DNA from: JBFISM01 sp041608535
Lineage (GTDB): Bacteria; Actinomycetota; Acidimicrobiia; Spongiisociales; UBA5794
Direction of reading: 5' to 3'
DNA length: 29,276 bases
NCBI GenBank assembly: GCA_041608535.1
Contig: JBFISM010000029.1
Span: 1-29,276 of the forward strand
The notes beneath the pieces are model-generated. The model saw nothing but the letters and a program-made list of their open reading frames with translations, was not told the DNA's origin and searched no databases. The position numbers and the translations under genes are program-made. This document shows positions 21,160-29,058 of the stretch, in pieces; position 1 is the stretch's first letter, and each line of letters opens with the position of its first letter.

Positions 21160-22065
21160 ATGCCCGAGGTCGTGGTCCTCGATGGGGGAATGGGTAAGGA
21201 GCTGCGCAGGATCGGGGCGCCGTTCGGCCAACCCGAATGGTCCGCGCTGGCACTGATGGAACAGCCGCCGATGGTGGCGCAGGCCCACCACAATTTCGTC
21301 GACGCCGGGGCCGATGTGCTGATCACCAACACCTATGGCGTCGTACCGCATCACATCGGCGCCGACCGGTTCGAGTCGACCGGGTACGAACTGGCCAGCC
21401 TGGCGGGTCGTATCGCACGCGACGTGGCCGACGCCGCAGAGCGAGACATCCTCGTAGCCGGGTCGCTGCCACCTCTCTTCGGCTCGTACAGACCGGAGCG
21501 CTTCGATGCGGAGGCGGCGCCGTCACTGTGGCGCGTTCTCTTCGATGCGCTCGATCCTTGGGTCGATCTGTGGCTCGGTGAGACCATCGGCGGTCTCGCC
21601 GAGTTCGAGGTCCTCGCCAAACTCGTCGCCGGCGACGATCGGCCGTTCTGGGCCGCATTCGCACTCTCGGATGAGCTCCACGAGGGCCGAGCCCGCCTTC
21701 GTACGGGAGTCGGCGTGAACGCCATCGCGGTTGCGGCCGGTGAGGTGTGTGCTGCCGTGCTGTTCAATTGCTCGCAGCCAGAGGTCATCACTGCAGCGAT
21801 CCCCGAGCTGGCCAAGGCACTCCGCGAGCAGGGCTCGAGCACAAGGTTTGGTGCGTACGCCAACGCATTCGCAGCAGGTGTCGTTGAGGACGGCGCGTAT
21901 GCTTCGAATGAGCGAACCTTGGAACGACGGTCGGATCTCACCCCCGACCGATACGCCGGTTTTGCCCGCCGTTGGATCGAGGATGGCGCCACAATCGTTG
22001 GAGGATGCTGTGACATCTATCCGGCTCACATCGGCATGTTGCGTTCTCTGGTGGATTCGTTCTGA
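21160..22065 (+). CDS. Homocysteine S-methyltransferase family protein
   Basis: This 301-residue cytoplasmic barrel enzyme of the BHMT/MmuM type transfers a methyl group from a donor such as S-methylmethionine or betaine to homocysteine. The N-terminal LDGGMGKELRR (7-17) and the zinc ligands Cys204 (LFNCSQP), Cys283 and Cys284 (VGGCCDIYP) are present, as is ITNTYG at 55-60. The donor is not predictable. The ATG at 21160 is supported by a leaderless -10; the ORF start at 21103 would place translation before the promoter. It is the second homocysteine-type methyltransferase in the window, after the MetE-core gene. Confidence 0.9.
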   Translation: MPEVVVLDGGMGKELRRIGAPFGQPEWSALALMEQPPMVAQAHHNFVDAGADVLITNTYGVVPHHIGADRFESTGYELASLAGRIARDVADAAERDILVAGSLPPLFGSYRPERFDAEAAPSLWRVLFDALDPWVDLWLGETIGGLAEFEVLAKLVAGDDRPFWAAFALSDELHEGRARLRTGVGVNAIAVAAGEVCAAVLFNCSQPEVITAAIPELAKALREQGSSTRFGAYANAFAAGVVEDGAYASNERTLERRSDLTPDRYAGFARRWIEDGATIVGGCCDIYPAHIGMLRSLVDSF

Positions 22066-22165
22066 GGTCTCGAACTCCGAAAAGTGCGGTGGCGATGTGG
22101 GCTTTGGCCCCTAGCGGGTCACAAGCGCGGCTTGGGACGATTGCCTGAGAAAAGGGCCGGAGAGA

Positions 22166-23599
22166 GTGAGAACGGTCGACGTGAGACCTCTCAGAATCGT
22201 AACGTTTGTCGTGGCCGCCATCTTTGCTTTGGTGGCCATCGGCCTCATTGCCGGCGGTGCGGCGCTGACGTGGGCCCACACCACCCAGCGCGACGCCGCC
22301 GGATTCTTGTCGAGCCCTACGTACGAGTTGACCAGCTCGGGCTACGCAGTCATGTCGGAGGACATCGACCTCGCATCGCGTCCTGGTGATTGGTGGCCCG
22401 CCGATCTCGCAGAGATTCGCCTGGAGGCGACCGCTGCCACCGATAGCCCGGTGTTCGTCGGGATCGGGCCGGCCGACGAGGTTGGTGCCTATCTCAGCGG
22501 CGTAGCCGTCGACGAGGTGGTGCAGCTCGGCGGAGCGTCCGACGACGTCGGCTATCGGACCAGCGCGGGCACCGCCCCAGCCGGTCCACCGACCGACCAG
22601 ACATTCTGGATCGCGAGCGCTGCAGGGCCCGGTGAGCGGATGTTCACCTGGGAGCTGGACCAGGGCGAGTGGACCTTGGTCGTCATGAACGCGGACGCCT
22701 CGCAAGGTGTCACCGTCGACACGCAATTCGGCGTGAACATCGGCATTCTGCTCGCCGTCGGCATCGGACTGCTGGTCGCCGGGCTGCTGCTCGGTGCCTT
22801 GAGTGCGGCAGGTTTGGTGTGGGCCACGCGTGGCGACCGGGACGAAGCGGCGGTTGCACCGGCGGTGCGCGTGCCGGGGAGCTATCCGGCCGCGCTCGAG
22901 GGCGAGCTCGACCCCAAGTTGAGTCGTGGACTGTGGCTCATCAAGTGGCTGCTCGCCATCCCGCACTTCATCGTGCTCGCGTTCCTGTGGATGGCTTTTG
23001 CGGTGCTGACGGTGGTGGCGTTCTTCGCCATCCTGTTCACCGGGCGTTACCCACGCGGCATCTTCGAGTTCAATGTCGGTGTGCTGCGGTGGACCTGGCG
23101 CGTGACCTTCTACGCAACCAGCGTTCTCGGGACGGATGCCTACCCGCCGTTCACACTGGCCGACGTCGACTACCCAGCACGGTTCGACGTGGAGTACCCG
23201 GAGCGGCTGTCGCGGGGTCTCGTGCTGGTGAAGTGGTGGTTGCTGGCCATCCCGCAGTACTTGATCGTTGGAATCTTCACCAGCGGCCTGATCTGGTGGA
23301 CCACCGAGGTCGAGGGCAATCAGGTGCTCGAGATAGGTGGCGGGCTCATCGGGCTGCTCGTCATCATCGCCGGTTTCAGCCTGTTGTTCACCGGTCGTTA
23401 CCCGCAGGGGTTGTTCGATCTGGTCATGGGCCTGAACCGGTGGGCGTACCGCGTTTGGGCGTACGTCACCCTGATGACGGACGAGTACCCGCCCTTCCGG
23501 CTCGACACCGGTGGGAGCGAGCCTGGCGTCCGCCCACCCGACGGACCAGGCGGCCCACCCACGGACTTCCCCAGCCGGGAGCCCGCACTCACGGGTTGA
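22166..23599 (+). CDS. DUF4389 membrane protein with duplicated domain
   Basis: This 477-residue membrane protein has an N-terminal helix (10-35), an extracellular-looking region of about 150 residues and a second helix (190-218). Two DUF4389 units follow, at about 252-330 and 348-446. Each contains LSRGL, K-W-LLAIP, FTGRYPxG (291-298 and 408-414), a Trp-Arg or Trp-Ala-Tyr-Arg segment and a DxYPPF end, so the duplication is clear. Function is unknown. The GTG at 22166 follows GGAG. The tail 450-477 is Pro/Gly-rich. A perfect 12-bp hairpin 18 bases after the stop may terminate transcription. Confidence 0.88.
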   Translation: MRTVDVRPLRIVTFVVAAIFALVAIGLIAGGAALTWAHTTQRDAAGFLSSPTYELTSSGYAVMSEDIDLASRPGDWWPADLAEIRLEATAATDSPVFVGIGPADEVGAYLSGVAVDEVVQLGGASDDVGYRTSAGTAPAGPPTDQTFWIASAAGPGERMFTWELDQGEWTLVVMNADASQGVTVDTQFGVNIGILLAVGIGLLVAGLLLGALSAAGLVWATRGDRDEAAVAPAVRVPGSYPAALEGELDPKLSRGLWLIKWLLAIPHFIVLAFLWMAFAVLTVVAFFAILFTGRYPRGIFEFNVGVLRWTWRVTFYATSVLGTDAYPPFTLADVDYPARFDVEYPERLSRGLVLVKWWLLAIPQYLIVGIFTSGLIWWTTEVEGNQVLEIGGGLIGLLVIIAGFSLLFTGRYPQGLFDLVMGLNRWAYRVWAYVTLMTDEYPPFRLDTGGSEPGVRPPDGPGGPPTDFPSREPALTG

Positions 23600-23617
23600 C
23601 ATCACCGCTGCCCGGTC

Positions 23618-23645
23618 GTGGCGCACCCCAGCAGGGGTGCGCCAC
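23618..23645 (+). terminator. Perfect 12-bp hairpin after the DUF4389 gene
   Basis: GTGGCGCACCCC, loop AGCA, GGGGTGCGCCAC. It begins 18 bases after the stop and is followed by TGATCTTT, a weak U-containing tail. Confidence 0.6.
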
Positions 23646-23653
23646 TGATCTTT

Positions 23654-23722
23654 CCCCCCTGCGGGGGGACAGATACGTCCCGCAGTCTGCGGGTCGTGTG
23701 GCGCACCGCATGGCGGGTGCGC
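23654..23722. repeat. Three further hairpins upstream of the metalloprotease gene
   Basis: CCCCCC-TGC-GGGGGG (23654-23668), CCCGCA-GTC-TGCGGG (23679-23693) and GCGCACC...GGTGCGC (23701-23722, with one bulged G) follow the 12-bp hairpin. The flanks CGGTCGTGGCGCACC (23613-23627) and GGGTCGTGTGGCGCACC (23691-23707) are imperfect direct repeats, so the hairpin element is duplicated in tandem. No gene is seen in 23600-23777. Confidence 0.6.
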
Positions 23723-23777
23723 GTATCTTCGGCAGTGCCGGGTCATCCAACCGGTAGACGGACGAGAGGGGACGATC

Positions 23778-25064
23778 ATGGCGGACAAGCCCGAGCCGAA
23801 GAAGCCGGCCGGCCGTAAGTCGACGGCGAAGAAGTCAACGAGCCGGTCGAGCGGCTCGAAGAACTCCCCCGACGAAGCGGTCGAGCTCCACGACGAGTCT
23901 GCCGGAGCGCAAGCCGACGGCGTGCACACCGCACTCATCGCTTTGAGCGACGGTGAGGTCAAGGCCGTGCAGTATGAAGTCATCGACGGCGACGCCGTCT
24001 TCGAATCCGACATTGTGCTCGGCACGGTCGAGCAGGTTGAGCAGCAGTCGGAGATCCTCCGGGCGCAGCTCCGAGGCGAGGTGCTCTCCGGGGTGGTGAT
24101 CAGCGGCGCCCAGTTCCGCTGGAAGAATTGCACGGTGCCGTACTCCATCGACTCGAGCCTGACCAACCAGACACGGGTCACGGACGCCATCGCCCATTGG
24201 GAGGCCAACACCAACTACACCTTCGTCCAACGCACCTCTGCCAACTCGAGCCAGTTCGACGACTACGTCACGTTCCGCCCCTCCACCGGTTGCTCGTCTG
24301 CGGTCGGTCGTCGAGGCGGCCAGCAGTTCATCAACCTCGCCGACGGGTGCTCCACGGGGAACACCATCCACGAGATCGGGCATGCGATCGGCCTGTGGCA
24401 CGAGCAGTCGCGAGAAGACCGGGATGGTTTCGTCACCATCAACTGGGCGAACATCACCCCGGGCAAAGAGTCGAACTTCAACCAGCACATCGCAGACGGC
24501 GACGACGTGGGGACGTACGACTACGGGTCGATCATGCATTACCCGAGAAAGGCGTTCTCCAAGAACGGCCAGGACACCATCGTGCCGATCAATCCGAGCA
24601 CGGCACAGATCGGGCAGCGGACGGCGCTGAGTCCCGGCGACATCGCCGCGGCCAACTCCATATGCACGCCGCAGGTGGTGAAGCCCGTCAAGGAGGTGCA
24701 GAAGGAGTTCGTCGAGACGATCAAGGAGCGGTTCCCGGAGACGGCAAAGGAGCTGATTCCGGAGACCATCAAAGAGCGGTTCCCGGAGCCGCCGGTGACG
24801 TGGATCGAGATCATCCGCCCGACGTTCGGCCGGCTCTTCGGCGATCCGGGAGCGCAGTTCGCCCAGACCGGGGCGTTGCCATTTGCGGTACGTACGCCGC
24901 ACCGAGGCGGCGCCGCCGATGCCGGGACCAGCGCCCGCGACACCGCTGAGGTCGAGCTTGCAGGTCTGGCGCAGGCGTTCGCCGAGAGCGCAGCCAACAT
25001 GGAGGCGCTCGCTGCTGCCTACGAAGCGGCGCTCGCCAGACTCGCCGAGCTCGAAGGTGGCTGA
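23778..25064 (+). CDS. Astacin-like (M12A) metalloprotease without signal peptide, with octapeptide-repeat tail
   Basis: This 428-residue protein starts with a Lys/Ser/Pro-rich segment (1-30) and a region of about 30-110 that could be a propeptide. The M12A domain follows (about 111-296). The zinc site is HEIGHAIGLWHEQSR (His198, Glu199, His202, His208) and the Met-turn is SIMHYP (Met253, Tyr255). Residues 313-336 are three tandem octapeptides, ETIKERFP, ETAKELIP and ETIKERFP. A Pro/Trp-containing linker and an Ala/Glu-rich helix (about 385-426, coiled-coil-like) follow. No signal peptide is visible, which is odd for an astacin. The ATG has GAGAGGGGACG before it. Its last 8 bases overlap the ATP-grasp gene, so the protease is a candidate partner or substrate of that enzyme. 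Confidence 0.9.
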   Translation: MADKPEPKKPAGRKSTAKKSTSRSSGSKNSPDEAVELHDESAGAQADGVHTALIALSDGEVKAVQYEVIDGDAVFESDIVLGTVEQVEQQSEILRAQLRGEVLSGVVISGAQFRWKNCTVPYSIDSSLTNQTRVTDAIAHWEANTNYTFVQRTSANSSQFDDYVTFRPSTGCSSAVGRRGGQQFINLADGCSTGNTIHEIGHAIGLWHEQSREDRDGFVTINWANITPGKESNFNQHIADGDDVGTYDYGSIMHYPRKAFSKNGQDTIVPINPSTAQIGQRTALSPGDIAAANSICTPQVVKPVKEVQKEFVETIKERFPETAKELIPETIKERFPEPPVTWIEIIRPTFGRLFGDPGAQFAQTGALPFAVRTPHRGGAADAGTSARDTAEVELAGLAQAFAESAANMEALAAAYEAALARLAELEGG

Positions 25065-26010
25065 CGCGATCCTGGTCTTCTCCCACGGGGGCGACCCCCA
25101 CGGCACGGCCGTGCTGGCGGAGATCGAACGCGCAGGGCAGCCCGCATTCATGTTCGACCTCGCCGATCTTCCCCACCGGGCCGCCATCAGCATCGACTAC
25201 GACGAGCCCACCGATCCGGCCATCCTGGTGGACCACGTCACCTCGGGCTCGCTCGATGCGTCGCAGGTCCGGTCGGTGTGGTGGCGGCGGCCGCGAGCGC
25301 CGTCGCTCGACGCGATCACCGATCCGGACGCCTTCGGCTTTGCCCACGGCGAGTGGCATGAGGCGCTCAACGGCATGTACCAGCTCCTCACATGTCCCTG
25401 GATGAACGATCCGATCCGCAATGAGATCGCCTCCCGTAAGGCGCTCCAGCTGTCGGTGGCGGCCGAACTCGGCATGCGCATCCCCCGCACACTGATGACC
25501 TCGAGCCCCGATCGGGCGCGCGGTTTCATCGAGGAACTGGGGTTTGGCAACGTGGTGTTCAAGACGTTCGCGGCGACCCATCAGGTCTGGCGCGAAACCC
25601 GATTGGTTCGCCGTGAGGACTTGGCCGTCCTCGATTCGGTGCGGCAAGCGCCGGTGATCTTCCAGGAGTACATCCCTGCGGCCGCCGATGTCCGAGTCAC
25701 CATCGTTGGGGGCGAGGTCTTTGCCATGGCGATCGACACGAGAGGAACCAGCTACGAGGTCGATTTCCGGGTGAGCATGAAGGATGCGGCAACAACCCGA
25801 ATCGACGTGCCCGATGAGCTCACCAAGCGTTTGCTGGCGCTGATGGACCGATTCGGGTTGGTGTACGGAGCTATCGATCTGCGGCACACCGCCGACGACG
25901 ACTATGTGTTCCTCGAGATCAACCCGGCGGGTGAGTTCCTGTTCGTCGAGCACCGTACCGGTCTTCCGGTGACCGCCTCGGTGAGCAACTGGCTGCTCGA
26001 TCCGCGCTGA
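25057..26010 (+). CDS. MvdD/graspetide-type ATP-grasp ligase
   Basis: This 317-residue cytoplasmic ATP-grasp enzyme resembles the ribosomal-peptide maturases MvdC/MvdD, which form ester or amide links between side chains. Typical features are VWWRRP (74-79), W-x-N (115-117), the Lys128-Ala-Leu-Gln-Leu step, IPRTLMTSS at 142-150, Lys169 (VVFKT), QEYIP at 203-207, Asp274 (GAIDLRH) and the metal-binding EINPAGE at 287-293. GTG 25057 is chosen because the upstream reading from 24883 lies inside the protease gene. The gene overlaps the protease stop by 8 bases with little ribosome binding site, implying coupled translation. No separate precursor peptide gene is seen within the window, so the substrate is open; the protease tail is one candidate. 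Confidence 0.85.
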   Translation: MADAILVFSHGGDPHGTAVLAEIERAGQPAFMFDLADLPHRAAISIDYDEPTDPAILVDHVTSGSLDASQVRSVWWRRPRAPSLDAITDPDAFGFAHGEWHEALNGMYQLLTCPWMNDPIRNEIASRKALQLSVAAELGMRIPRTLMTSSPDRARGFIEELGFGNVVFKTFAATHQVWRETRLVRREDLAVLDSVRQAPVIFQEYIPAAADVRVTIVGGEVFAMAIDTRGTSYEVDFRVSMKDAATTRIDVPDELTKRLLALMDRFGLVYGAIDLRHTADDDYVFLEINPAGEFLFVEHRTGLPVTASVSNWLLDPR

Positions 26011-26012
26011 TC

Positions 26013-26369
26013 TCAGCCGATCGGACGCACCGGGGCTGCGACACGCTGTTCGTCGACCGAGGGGTCGACGGGCACGGATTGCATCGTTATCCAGTCACCC
26101 ACGGACAGATCAGAATCGGGTGAATCGGTGACTCTGGCCCAAATCGTAAGGTCGGACCGATCATCGACGGAGGCGGCGGCGATCAGCTCGGTCGTGGCGA
26201 GCCATGAAGAAGCTGCACCGACCACCGGGGTGGAGGAGCGGGCGAGAACGACGGCGTCGCCGTCGACGGCGGTGACATCACGCAGCTCTACGAGGACCTG
26301 CCGGTCAGTCCCGGGTCGGGCGTCGGCCGCCATTCGTTCGTCGATCACGACGTCGACGAGCACGATCAT
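26013..26369 (-). CDS. YbaY-like beta-domain protein
   Basis: This 118-residue protein has a pattern of short strands (MIVLVDVVIDERMAAD, then RQVLVELRDVT, then DAVVLARSSTPV). It resembles the YbaY/YscW lipoprotein family, but no signal peptide or lipobox is present, so it is probably cytoplasmic. Charged Asp-rich segments (DDRSDL, DSPDSDLS) occur in the second half. Function is unknown. A leaderless -10, TAGGCT, is at 26381-26376. Its stop is 2 bases from the ATP-grasp stop, so the two are convergent and not an operon. Confidence 0.65.
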   Translation of the reverse strand: MIVLVDVVIDERMAADARPGTDRQVLVELRDVTAVDGDAVVLARSSTPVVGAASSWLATTELIAAASVDDRSDLTIWARVTDSPDSDLSVGDWITMQSVPVDPSVDEQRVAAPVRPIG

Positions 26370-26375
26370 CCGGTC

Positions 26376-26381
26376 AGCCTA
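26376..26381 (-). promoter_or_regulatory. Leaderless-type -10 for the YbaY-like gene
   Basis: On the minus strand TAGGCT ends 6 bases before the ATG at 26369. Confidence 0.5.
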
Positions 26382-26425
26382 GGTGGTCTCCGAGACGGCC
26401 ATGTCGCCGCCGATCGCGGTGCGTC

Positions 26426-29008
26426 TCAACGACCAGCGGCCTCGAGCAGCGCAGCCAACCGGTCCGTGAACCCGTCGGCACTGGTCAGCTCCTCGACGGA
26501 AAGATGCATCCGGTAGCGCCAGCGATGGTGGCGGTCGGCGGGCTCATTGATCCTCTCCATGGCGATCTCTTCATCCGGCCGGCGGAGTGTGTCGTCGATC
26601 CCGAGCCAGTCGCTCAGCGGGGCGATGCTGAGCATCGCCGGGGATTGCAGGTGACGGCGGAGTATCGCTTCGATGACCTGCGAAGTGGCTACCGAAGGTG
26701 GACTTCCCTCGCCACCGAGCACTTCGAGCCAGTAGCGAGCTGACGCCGCGGGGTCCTCTTCCCACCACATCCGCAACGTGGACGTGTCGTGCGTGCTCGG
26801 ACTCACGACGGAGAGATACGGGGCGGTCGACACGTCGGCGCGCACTTCGCCGAGCCGCTTCGGCATGCGTTCGATCTCCAAGCTGAGCAGACCGAGCTCG
26901 TGCATCACCCCAGGCACTACTGCCGGCACCATGCCGAGATCCTCGCCGCAAGCGAGCATGTTGGTGGCATCGATGATGGCGCCGAGCGTCCGGCGACCGC
27001 GCCGCTCCCACATGTCGGCGTGGCGATGATGCATGAAGTCGATCGCCAGCGTGTCGAAGGCGCTGCGCACATGCTCCTCGAGCCGGTGATACGTCTCGGT
27101 GTCGTTCCAGGAGATCCGGGGGTGGTAGCCGCCTTCGATCTCCAGCAGCGGAACATCCGCGGCGAGATCGAGCACCCCGCGCAGCACGTCGCGCCGCCGT
27201 GCGGTGTCGAGGTCGTCGAGCAGCCCGCCCTCGACGGCTGTCACGATGTCTGCCTGGGTGTGATACTCGGCTGGGAAGAAGAGGTCGTCCTTTGTCCCTG
27301 CCAGGAATGTTTCCCGCACGAGCTCGGCTTCCGCACCGAAGCGCCTCTCCAGAATGCCCGTGTCGATCGTGGGTCGCAGCAACCGTGCGATGCTGCGTAC
27401 CCCGAGCCTCTCCTCGATCTCATTGGCGCTGAGTGGGAGACAAGGGCGGAAATGACCGAGGAGCCCATCGATCGCATGAGTGGGAATCTCCCAGATCCTG
27501 AAGAAGCCGAGCACGTGGTCGATGCGGTATGCGTCCATGGCGTCGGCCATTGCGGCAAAACGATTGCGCCACCACGAATAGCCGTCGCCCGACATCGCTC
27601 CCCAGTCGTATGTCGGAAAGCCCCAGTTCTGGCCACGGACGGCGAAATCATCCGGTGGCGCTCCGGCCTGTCCATCGAGGTGGAAGATGTCCGGGTGTTG
27701 CCACACCTCGACACTGTGCGGCGCCACCCCGATCGCCAGGTCTCCCTTCAGGGCGATACCCCTATTGCGGGCATGCTCCACCACGTTGCCGAGCTGGGTG
27801 CGGAGGTGGTATTGGCTCCACCAGTGAAACCGCATCTCGTCGGCGTGGTCGCCGGTGGCGAGCGCATCCACGGTCGCCTGGTCGAAGCGGCCATCCGCTC
27901 CCCACCGTGTCATGTCTGCGGTCCCGTGGATCTTGCGCAACGTGTGCCACGCCGAATACGGGCCCAGCCAGGTCCACTCGGCGTCGATGAAGTCGGCGAG
28001 GCTGGAATCATCCGGATCCGATCGCGCAAAGAGTGTGCGAAGCATGCGGAGCTTCTCGGAGATCACTTCGTCGTAGGCGATCTCGGGCAGTGGGTTCAAC
28101 CGATCGCGTACGGCCGCGATGTCTCCGGCCAACGTGTCGGCGCCGTCGATGGCTTCGAGGTCGACGTACATGGGATGCAGCGCAAACACCGAAACCGGGT
28201 CGTACGGGTAGGAGTCGGCCCAGTCGTCTGTCTTGCGGGTGTCGTTGATGGGCAGGAGCTGCACGACGCTGAACCCGGCATCGGCCGCCCAATCGACAAA
28301 CGGCATGAGGTCGGTGAACTGCCCGACACCGATCGAGCGCTCCGTCCGCAACGCAAAGACCGGTATGGCCACGCCGGCGCCGATCCAGCCCGGATGGTGC
28401 ATGAGACCCTCATCGTCGACACGGACGGGGCCCTCGTGCGGGATGCGAACGTAGCGGTCGGGGCCCTGCTCCCATTCCGAGACGTCGGCGCTGTCGATGA
28501 TGTACTTGTACTCGTAGTCGCCTCCCGGCATGTCGACCGATCCGGTCCACCACGGATAGGGGTTCGGTGTCATCTCCACGCCGGCGTCGGGGTTCCAGTT
28601 GCCCAGCTCTGCTGTGTCTCCGGTCACGATGAGCGACGTGTCCGCACCGAGGTTCGGCTCCAGCAGGCGAAAGGTCACCCTGCCGGTTTGGGGACTGGGG
28701 TCCTGCGGGTAGTGGCGCGCCCGAGCTTTGGTGAAGAGGGCGCTGCGCCGGGCCCGGGTCACCGGGTCGTACGCCATCCACCGGTCGACGACCGTGCTGG
28801 ATCCGTCGAAAACGCGCGGGGTGCGATCGTGGTCGAGCGCCTCGCCGGATTCGGTGTGGATCAGGTAGCTGTAAGGGAGCGGGTGGACCGGGGTATCGAG
28901 ATCGATCCACCACCATCCGTGGTCGTCGCGTGTCATCGCAAGACGATCGTTGCGGACGATCACCGACACCTGCTGATCGGTCACATAGTGGATCAGAAGC
29001 TGGGGCAC
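26426..29008 (-). CDS. malQ: 4-alpha-glucanotransferase (GH77, DPE2-type with CBM20 modules)
   Basis: This 860-residue cytoplasmic GH77 enzyme is laid out like plant DPE2 rather than ordinary MalQ. A CBM20-like region (1-100) and a clear CBM20 (110-190, VTFRLLEPN then TGDTAELGNWNP) precede the GH77 barrel. Catalytic residues expected for the family are Asp497 (YRIDHVLGFFRIW), Glu689 (CGEDLGMVP) and the transition-state Asp741 (STHDTSTLRMWW). It moves alpha-1,4-glucan segments between maltose and branched glucans. The GTG at 29008 is 6 bases after TAGTCT, a leaderless -10. It lies downstream of the pyruvate phosphate dikinase gene on the same strand, separated by 50 bases. Confidence 0.92.
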   Translation of the reverse strand: MPQLLIHYVTDQQVSVIVRNDRLAMTRDDHGWWWIDLDTPVHPLPYSYLIHTESGEALDHDRTPRVFDGSSTVVDRWMAYDPVTRARRSALFTKARARHYPQDPSPQTGRVTFRLLEPNLGADTSLIVTGDTAELGNWNPDAGVEMTPNPYPWWTGSVDMPGGDYEYKYIIDSADVSEWEQGPDRYVRIPHEGPVRVDDEGLMHHPGWIGAGVAIPVFALRTERSIGVGQFTDLMPFVDWAADAGFSVVQLLPINDTRKTDDWADSYPYDPVSVFALHPMYVDLEAIDGADTLAGDIAAVRDRLNPLPEIAYDEVISEKLRMLRTLFARSDPDDSSLADFIDAEWTWLGPYSAWHTLRKIHGTADMTRWGADGRFDQATVDALATGDHADEMRFHWWSQYHLRTQLGNVVEHARNRGIALKGDLAIGVAPHSVEVWQHPDIFHLDGQAGAPPDDFAVRGQNWGFPTYDWGAMSGDGYSWWRNRFAAMADAMDAYRIDHVLGFFRIWEIPTHAIDGLLGHFRPCLPLSANEIEERLGVRSIARLLRPTIDTGILERRFGAEAELVRETFLAGTKDDLFFPAEYHTQADIVTAVEGGLLDDLDTARRRDVLRGVLDLAADVPLLEIEGGYHPRISWNDTETYHRLEEHVRSAFDTLAIDFMHHRHADMWERRGRRTLGAIIDATNMLACGEDLGMVPAVVPGVMHELGLLSLEIERMPKRLGEVRADVSTAPYLSVVSPSTHDTSTLRMWWEEDPAASARYWLEVLGGEGSPPSVATSQVIEAILRRHLQSPAMLSIAPLSDWLGIDDTLRRPDEEIAMERINEPADRHHRWRYRMHLSVEELTSADGFTDRLAALLEAAGR

Positions 29009-29014
29009 GCCGTG

Positions 29015-29020
29015 AGACTA
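29015..29020 (-). promoter_or_regulatory. Leaderless-type -10 for malQ
   Basis: On the minus strand TAGTCT ends 6 bases before the GTG at 29008. Confidence 0.5.
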
Positions 29021-29058
29021 GAGCGCTGCGATGTGTCTCACTCGGCTGTTCGCCGGCG

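Noticed and set aside
23618..23722. CRISPR array
   Set aside because: The repeats are hairpins of different sequence without regular spacers.
21938..24214. 758-codon open frame on the minus strand
   Set aside because: It lies opposite the DUF4389 and metalloprotease genes and has Arg/His/Gln-rich, family-less sequence, the usual shadow of GC-rich coding DNA.
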